A DNA stretch of 5,609 bases, taken from Melioribacter sp. (GTDB taxonomy: Bacteria; Bacteroidota; Ignavibacteria; Ignavibacteriales; Melioribacteraceae). The DNA lies in contig JAENZU010000266.1 of assembly GCA_016841125.1 (NCBI GenBank), positions 1 through 5,609 on the forward strand. Reading direction: 5' to 3'. Both the position numbers and the translations under genes were made by a program. The notes under the pieces are model-generated. The model searched no databases, was not told the origin of the DNA, and was given only the letters and a program-made list of their open reading frames with translations. Positions 1 through 3,559 of the stretch are shown piece after piece (position 1 is the first letter of the stretch; each line of letters begins with the position of its first letter).

Positions 1-659
1 ATAACCATTTCGGTTACCAAACTATTTGCTTTTGAGTCAACTGAGTTTACGAGAATCATCGAGTCCGGATTAAGTTTATGCAAGCAGTTGCCAATAAATT
101 TATAAATATTTGGACCATATTTTTTTGAAACAAATTTATATGCAGTGTCAGCTAAAAATTTTAAATTATCTAAATTTTTGTTTGCTTTCTGTTCACTTTC
201 GAGAATTTTTTTTTCGAATAATTTTTGGTCGGTTATATCTGTAATGATATCGACAAAGTATTCTGTCTTTAAATTAGGCGAGTTGATTGGCGAGGATTTT
301 ATTAAGTACCATTTACCATTTAATTTATCAAAATGGACAACTGTTTCAGTTTTTTTTGATATTCTAGCCTTTACATGAGGACAATATTCAATCGGCTTAT
401 TTGATCCATGCATGATTTCATGGCATTTTTTACCGATGATTTCACTTTTGGGAAAACCAAAATACTCAATACCTGCTTTATTTATTTCAACTATTTCAAA
501 ATTTTCATTTGTTTGGTAAACAATATCGTCTATTGAATCAAGTGTCTGCTTCCAACTTTCAGCGAATATGCCGCTATTGCTTTGGGCAAATTTCAATTCA
601 TCTTCAAGAATTTGAATACGTTTATTTAAACTCTCAATATTTTTATCGCCATTCTTCAT
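1..659 (-). CDS. PAS/GAF-domain sensor protein, N-terminal part (runs off the left edge)
   Basis: I read 219 codons on the minus strand from ATG 659-657 to the window edge with no stop. A TAG lies in frame two codons upstream (665-663), so this is the first possible ATG. Residues 5-26 are a charged, heptad-like segment that may form a short coiled coil. Residues about 35-147 form a PAS domain: it opens with SIDDIVYQTNENFEIVEINKA, continues with GFPKSEIIGKKCHEIMHG, and closes with the typical DIITDITDQK tail. After a short linker, residues from about 165 (NLKFLADTAYKFV, then NIYKFIGNCLHKL) resemble the start of a GAF domain of the kind paired with PAS domains in sensor kinases. The output domain (histidine kinase, GGDEF or other) lies outside the window, so the activity is unknown. 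No transmembrane segment appears in this part, so the visible portion is probably cytoplasmic. The spacing to the toxin gene upstream is 216 bp, which suggests separate transcription. The domain calls are by eye: PAS is firm, GAF is likely. Confidence 0.85.
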   Translation of the reverse strand, partial: MKNGDKNIESLNKRIQILEDELKFAQSNSGIFAESWKQTLDSIDDIVYQTNENFEIVEINKAGIEYFGFPKSEIIGKKCHEIMHGSNKPIEYCPHVKARISKKTETVVHFDKLNGKWYLIKSSPINSPNLKTEYFVDIITDITDQKLFEKKILESEQKANKNLDNLKFLADTAYKFVSKKYGPNIYKFIGNCLHKLNPDSMILVNSVDSKANSLVTEMV

Positions 660-875
660 AACCTAGCAACTTTAAATCCGAATCTTAGAATTTCTTAATC
701 CTATTTGCGTCAATAAAAAAGTGGCTCACCAAAAAGATTAGAAATGGAATAGCTTAACTCATTATTGTTCTAATTTGCCAAGACACCACATTCGATAATT
801 CTGTTTTTATTGCTTCAATAAAAAACGATTAAGTATTAAACTTTTATGATAACCTCTCCAGCTAAATAAAAAACG
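660..875. other. Non-coding gap between toxin and PAS gene
   Basis: This 216-bp AT-rich stretch separates two minus-strand genes. I see no plausible coding sequence or RNA gene in it. It carries a perfect hairpin at 804-824 and three copies of the A-rich core AATAAAAAA (712-720, 817-825, 865-873), which read as T6 tracts on the transcribed minus strand. It should hold the 3' end of the toxin transcript and the promoter of the PAS gene. I could not identify a convincing -35/-10 pair for the latter: a TTGACG at 713-708 (minus) has no good -10 at the right distance. Confidence 0.6.
804..824. repeat. Perfect 9-bp inverted repeat (hairpin, 3-nt loop)
   Basis: TTTTTATTG (804-812) and CAATAAAAA (816-824) are exact reverse complements around a 3-base loop. 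The stem has a single G-C pair, next to the loop. It lies about 50 bp beyond the stop of the toxin gene on the minus strand. On that strand the right arm and the preceding base read TTTTTT, but this T run sits before the loop, not after a GC-rich stem, so it is not a textbook intrinsic terminator. It may be a weak terminator, an RNA-stabilising hairpin or a protein-binding palindrome. Confidence 0.5.
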
Positions 876-1187
876 TTAATTCAACTTAATCTTTCTCAAA
901 ATATTTTCCCGCTCAGCCTGCTTTTGTCTCTCCAAAACAGTTAAAATTTCGATGGTATTTTTTTTTATAAAATAAATCAAATTGTAACCTTTGCAATAAA
1001 ACTCTCTAACTTGATTTACAGGGAATACTGCAATCTTTTTACCTATTCCCGGATTATCAGAAAATTGTTCTGCTGCTGCAATGATTTCTTCAAATAAGTT
1101 TTCCGCTTTTTCAGATTGTTGATCAAACATATTTTTTGCTATTTCAATCATTTGAATCATTGCTTCTTTCGTCCATAAAACTTTCAT
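876..1187 (-). CDS. Type II toxin, ParE/RelE-like superfamily (103 aa)
   Basis: This is the probable toxin of a toxin-antitoxin pair. The length (103 aa) and order of elements fit the ParE/RelE fold: an N-terminal strand (KVLWTKEA, residues 2-9), two helices (about 8-43), the NPGIGKK turn (45-51), then strands with VREF (60-63), YNLIYFI (68-74) and IEILTVLERQ (79-88). In ParE and RelE relatives the VRE and Y-x-I-x-Y strands form the sheet core, and the last strand usually ends in a V-x-H-x-R type motif. Here that motif reads VLERQKQ, so the usual histidine is absent. RelE-type members cleave mRNA on the ribosome and ParE-type members poison DNA gyrase; this sequence does not decide between them, though the helical half resembles ParE more. 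The start ATG (1187-1185) overlaps the antitoxin stop in an ATGA, with no good ribosome binding site of its own, so translational coupling to the antitoxin is likely. Activity is inferred from family and pairing only. Confidence 0.87.
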   Translation of the reverse strand: MKVLWTKEAMIQMIEIAKNMFDQQSEKAENLFEEIIAAAEQFSDNPGIGKKIAVFPVNQVREFYCKGYNLIYFIKKNTIEILTVLERQKQAERENILRKIKLN

Positions 1188-1474
1188 CGCTCGTTCGAAG
1201 ACTTTAACTTCAATATTTCACTCCGAAGCTGTTCTGTAGTGTAAACATTCCCCTCTTCAGAATTGGAAATCCCACGCAGAAGAGAATCGATAAAATATTT
1301 TGAATCCTGTAAATCATCAAACTCCTCGGGAGAAATTAGTACTGCGGCAGGCTTTCCGTTTTGAGTAATTATCAGCTTTTTGCCGCCAGAATTTAATTCC
1401 TTTAAGTATTTAGCTATTCCGGCCTTAAATATTCCAACCGGAACAATGTCTTTTGAAATAGAGATTTTTTTCAT
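1184..1474 (-). CDS. Type II antitoxin, Phd/YefM-like (96 aa)
   Basis: This is the likely DNA-binding antitoxin that neutralises the downstream toxin. Residues 4-55 match the Phd/YefM N-terminal domain: SISKDIVPVGIFKAGIAKYL, then the diagnostic KLIITQNGKPAAVLISPEEFDDL hairpin and helix. That domain dimerises and binds the operator DNA. The tail (about 56-96: charged, with a polar GNVYTTEQL linker) is the segment that wraps the toxin in known family members. The start ATG 1474-1472 has an AGGA at 1482-1479 four bases upstream, and a strong promoter lies a little further up. The gene overlaps the toxin gene by 4 bp (ATGA), the usual antitoxin-first order. Phd/YefM antitoxins repress their own operon, more strongly in complex with toxin; the palindrome at 1520-1531 is a candidate site. 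An isoleucine (Ile15) sits where many relatives have a glutamate before the Phe-Lys pair. I am confident of the family; the pairing rests on the overlap and order. Confidence 0.92.
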   Translation of the reverse strand: MKKISISKDIVPVGIFKAGIAKYLKELNSGGKKLIITQNGKPAAVLISPEEFDDLQDSKYFIDSLLRGISNSEEGNVYTTEQLRSEILKLKSSNER

Positions 1475-1478
1475 GTGG

Positions 1479-1482
1479 TCCT
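1479..1482 (-). promoter_or_regulatory. Ribosome binding site of the antitoxin gene
   Basis: AGGA on the minus strand ends four bases before the antitoxin ATG. It is one of the few Shine-Dalgarno-like sites in the window and supports the chosen start. Confidence 0.55.
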
Positions 1483-1507
1483 ATTTTATGATATGAATTA
1501 TGGTCGG

Positions 1508-1536
1508 AATATAAGTCTTAATTACGTCATTGTCAA
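1508..1536 (-). promoter_or_regulatory. Sigma-70-type promoter of the toxin-antitoxin operon
   Basis: On the minus strand a perfect -35 hexamer TTGACA (1536-1531) is followed after exactly 17 bp by TATATT (1513-1508), which matches the -10 consensus at five of six positions. Transcription would start near 1501, giving a leader of about 26 nt that contains the AGGA ribosome binding site. This is the best promoter in the window. Confidence 0.75.
1520..1531. promoter_or_regulatory. Candidate operator palindrome in the promoter spacer
   Basis: AATTACGTCATT (plus strand) is an imperfect palindrome with five of six arm positions complementary around a central ACGT. It lies almost entirely between the -35 and -10 elements of the toxin-antitoxin promoter, so a protein bound there would block RNA polymerase. 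The antitoxin is the obvious candidate ligand, but a 12-bp AT-rich palindrome may also arise by chance. Confidence 0.35.
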
Positions 1537-1563
1537 ATAATAAAAGACGAAAAGCATGAGTTT

Positions 1564-1585
1564 AAAATAAATAGATTTTTATTTT
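1564..1585. repeat. A/T-only inverted repeat
   Basis: AAAATAAA (1564-1571) and TTTATTTT (1578-1585) form an 8-bp inverted repeat with a 6-base loop, between the membrane-protein gene and the toxin-antitoxin promoter. With no G-C pairs in low-complexity sequence, it may have no function. The surrounding gap (1475-1690) holds no other gene that I can see. A second short hairpin, ATCAAA/TTTGAT at 1661-1675, lies just past the membrane-protein stop codon. Confidence 0.3.
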
Positions 1586-1690
1586 GTTTATTTTTAAGAT
1601 CGCTGCCAAAATTGATTGAGTTTTACAATGTATTTCAACGTTGATCAATAGCTTATTTTAATCAAAGTTTTTGATGATTAAATCCCTTCA

Positions 1691-1903
1691 TTACCTTTCT
1701 TGATTTTTTCTTTTGATTTTATTCTTTAATCTATCTAAAATTTTTCTTGCCCATAAAAACTCTGTTGCTAAAATTGACAATCCCAACGGAATAATAATAA
1801 ATGCGGGACCGGGAAGCACAATCAATAATACACCAAAACCCAATACGGTAAATCCTATAACCGCAACTATCAGCTTTTTTACTTTTTTTATTGAATTTCT
1901 CAT
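1691..1903 (-). CDS. Small PGPGW-type membrane protein (70 aa), function unknown
   Basis: The sequence resembles the PGPGW family of putative transmembrane proteins, widespread small bacterial proteins with no assigned function. A basic N-terminus (RNSIKKVKK, residues 2-10) precedes hydrophobic segment 1 (about 11-30). The signature LPGPA (30-34) follows, then hydrophobic segment 2 (about 35-47), which ends in the family-typical LSILATEFLWARKILDRLK (42-60). The tail (60-70) is strongly basic. By the positive-inside rule both ends are probably cytoplasmic, with the PGP turn in or near the membrane. The usual PGPG is PGPA here. The ATG at 1903-1901 follows an in-frame TAA (1918-1916) by five codons, so no longer ATG start exists. 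There is no Shine-Dalgarno sequence. It is transcribed divergently from the cytochrome gene across a 106-bp gap. A weakly patterned reading frame on the opposite strand here is antisense and was dismissed. Confidence 0.82.
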   Translation of the reverse strand: MRNSIKKVKKLIVAVIGFTVLGFGVLLIVLPGPAFIIIPLGLSILATEFLWARKILDRLKNKIKRKNQER

Positions 1904-1943
1904 AAGGTTAACTTTTTATTTCTATTTAGATAATTATTAGAAT

Positions 1944-1971
1944 TTGGCTTCGAAAAAAGATATTTTATACA
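1944..1971 (+). promoter_or_regulatory. Possible promoter of the cytochrome gene
   Basis: TTGGCT (1944-1949) and TATACA (1966-1971) are separated by 16 bp and each match four of six sigma-70 consensus bases. Transcription would begin near 1978, about 32 bases before the ATG at 2010. This would place the upstream TTG at 1944 outside the message. The match is modest, and a lineage-specific sigma factor could use other sequences. Confidence 0.3.
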
Positions 1972-2009
1972 CTAAAAGCTTTTCATTCCACGTTAATTGG
2001 GTCTTATTG

Positions 2010-3380
2010 ATGAAATATATTTTTGCAATCTTTGTAGTATCACATATATTATTAGTCGCGCAAGAGAAGAAAGAGTTAATTGTGGGTCCGTTTAATTCAC
2101 CGCAGGAAGTTACAGTTTCATGCATGTCATGTCACGAGGAAATTGCCGAACAAATAATGTCCACCCGGCATTGGAAATGGGAAGGTAATGAATTTGAAAA
2201 AAACGGGAAAACGATGAAACTCGGGAAGAGAAATCTGATTAACAATTTCTGTATTGGAATTTCTTCAAATGAACCACGCTGTACTAGCTGCCACATTGGT
2301 TATGGTTGGAAGGACGATTCTTTTGATTTTTCAAATCCGGAAAATATAGATTGCTTAATTTGTCACGCCGATACAAAATTCTATTCAAAATCACCAACTG
2401 GTGCAGGGATGCCGGATGCAAATGTGGATCTGGTAATAGCTGCTCGAAGTGTAAGAATGCCGAAAAGAGATAATTGCGGAATCTGCCATTTCGACGGCGG
2501 CGGCGGAGCCGGAGTTAATCATGGTGATTTGGATAATAGCCTATACTTCCCTTCTGCCGATCTTGACATTCATATGGGCGGATTCAATTTTTCATGTGTC
2601 AAATGCCATAGAACAGAGGATCATCAAATTTCAGGTGCAAGTCATGGTTCAATGGCTGAAGGATCAAATCGTATTTACTGTACTGATTGTCATGATGAAG
2701 AAGTTCACAAAAAAAGTATACTGAATAAACATATTGCTTCTATTGCATGTGAAACATGTCACATTCCCGCATTTGCAAGGGAGCTGCCTACAAAAGTTTG
2801 GTGGGACTGGTCAACCGCCGGTCAAAATAGAAAAGTTGACATTGATGAATTCGGCAAAGAAACTTATGATAATAAGAAAGGTGATTTTGTTTGGGAAAAG
2901 AATGTTGTTCCAACCTATGTTTGGTATGATGGTACAAGAGATTATTACTTATTAGGTGGTACTGTTAATCCGGATGAAATTGTAAAACTTAATGGCGTTA
3001 ATGGAACAATTGAAAATAAAGACGCAAAAATTACACCCTTTAAAGTAATGCGTGGAAAACAACCCTATGATACCGTAAACAAGTATTTGATAGTACCTAA
3101 TTTATTTGGAAACAAAGGCTACTGGAATACATTCGATTGGAATCAATCTGCAGAAATTGGAATGAAAAGTGTAAATCTTAATTTTTCCGGAAAGCTGGAT
3201 TTTATCGAAACGGAAATGTATTGGCCGATCAATCACATGGTTGCACCTGCCGATAAAGCCCTCACTTGTTCCGGCTGCCATGGGAGAAGTGAAAACAAAA
3301 GACTTGACTGGGAAAAGCTTGGGTACCCGAAAAATCCAATGATCAGTAAAGGTAGAGTTGAAAATAATTTCTTTAAATAG
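2010..3380 (+). CDS. Octaheme c-type cytochrome, tetrathionate reductase (OTR) family
   Basis: This is a 456-residue exported protein with eight CXXCH haem-binding motifs, at residues 38, 91, 115, 156, 196, 224, 247 and 420 (first Cys). Residues 1-17 (MKYIFAIFVVSHILLVA) are a signal peptide, with likely cleavage before Gln18, so it should act in the periplasm. The spacing of the haem motifs and family blocks (NNFCIGISSNEPRCTSCH, HIGYGWKD, a GGGG loop followed by HGDLD, TKVWWDWSTAG, GDFVWEKNVVP, RGKQPYD, ETEMYWPINHMVAP) match the Shewanella OTR family. The Shewanella enzyme reduces tetrathionate, and nitrite and hydroxylamine in vitro; its physiological role is unsettled. There are 17 cysteines: 16 bind haem, and Cys81 is free. 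Asn170 stands where I recall the lysine ligand of the active-site haem. I chose ATG 2010 because it starts directly at the signal peptide; an upstream TTG at 1944 would add 22 mostly polar residues. There is no clear Shine-Dalgarno sequence and no redox partner gene in view. The family call is strong; the substrate is not known. Confidence 0.93.
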   Translation: MKYIFAIFVVSHILLVAQEKKELIVGPFNSPQEVTVSCMSCHEEIAEQIMSTRHWKWEGNEFEKNGKTMKLGKRNLINNFCIGISSNEPRCTSCHIGYGWKDDSFDFSNPENIDCLICHADTKFYSKSPTGAGMPDANVDLVIAARSVRMPKRDNCGICHFDGGGGAGVNHGDLDNSLYFPSADLDIHMGGFNFSCVKCHRTEDHQISGASHGSMAEGSNRIYCTDCHDEEVHKKSILNKHIASIACETCHIPAFARELPTKVWWDWSTAGQNRKVDIDEFGKETYDNKKGDFVWEKNVVPTYVWYDGTRDYYLLGGTVNPDEIVKLNGVNGTIENKDAKITPFKVMRGKQPYDTVNKYLIVPNLFGNKGYWNTFDWNQSAEIGMKSVNLNFSGKLDFIETEMYWPINHMVAPADKALTCSGCHGRSENKRLDWEKLGYPKNPMISKGRVENNFFK

Positions 3381-3436
3381 TATCGAGTATTAAGACACAA
3401 GTATCAAGACATGATTATCAAGATAGTAGGATTAGA
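3381..3436. repeat. Degenerate 7-bp tandem repeat (consensus TATCAAG)
   Basis: Immediately after the cytochrome stop codon the sequence divides into eight consecutive heptads. Units 4 and 6 (3402-3408, 3416-3422) are exactly TATCAAG; units 1 and 2 (3381-3387, 3388-3394) differ at one base each; unit 3 keeps CAAG; the rest are poorly conserved. Units 4 and 6 begin 14 bp apart, so a 14-bp superperiod is also visible. It is non-coding. It may be a remnant of a heptanucleotide microsatellite grown by slippage or a dispersed intergenic repeat family. Confidence 0.6.
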
Positions 3437-3484
3437 GGTATGATGTCCAAAAATTAATTTCAATATTAGGGACTGATCTTTCCC

Positions 3485-3525
3485 CAGAATTAATATGTAT
3501 CAGCAACAATTCTGATCACATATTT
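3485..3525 (+). terminator. Weak candidate terminator after the cytochrome gene
   Basis: Two overlapping inverted repeats lie here: CAGAATT (3485-3491) with AATTCTG (3508-3514), and ATCAG (3499-3503) with CTGAT (3512-3516). They share the right arm, so only one can form at a time. A T-rich stretch follows (TATTTTAT from 3520). The stems are short and AT-rich, so this is a weak candidate. It sits between two converging genes, where termination from both sides is expected. No better GC-rich stem with a T tract is seen in 3437-3559. Confidence 0.25.
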
Positions 3526-3559
3526 TATCTTTAACCAATGACTATAAAATATTTAATTT

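Noticed and set aside
145..378. Plus-strand open frame of 77 codons
   Set aside because: It lies antisense to the PAS domain, which has a clear domain pattern on the minus strand; the plus-strand product is an Ile/Phe/Ser-rich sequence with no recognisable family.
682..713. Possible promoter for the PAS gene (TTGACG at 713-708, TAAGAT at 687-682, minus strand)
   Set aside because: The spacer is 20 bp, too long for a normal sigma-70 promoter, and nothing at 17 bp resembles a -10 box.
660..875. Insertion sequence remnant or attachment site
   Set aside because: No terminal inverted repeats, transposase fragment, tRNA or target duplication could be identified; the repeats are short and A-rich.
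1713..1940. Plus-strand open frame of 75 codons
   Set aside because: It is antisense to the PGPGW-type gene, whose conserved motif is on the minus strand.
1937..2125. Minus-strand open frame of 62 codons
   Set aside because: It overlaps the signal peptide and first haem motif of the cytochrome and the divergent promoter region; it shows no family features.
2521..2955. Two plus-strand open frames (2521-2724 and 2734-2955)
   Set aside because: Both are out-of-frame readings inside the cytochrome gene, which has eight haem motifs in the correct frame.
3381..3436. CRISPR-like array
   Set aside because: Units are 7 bp with no spacers between 20+ bp repeats, so it is a short tandem repeat, not a CRISPR.
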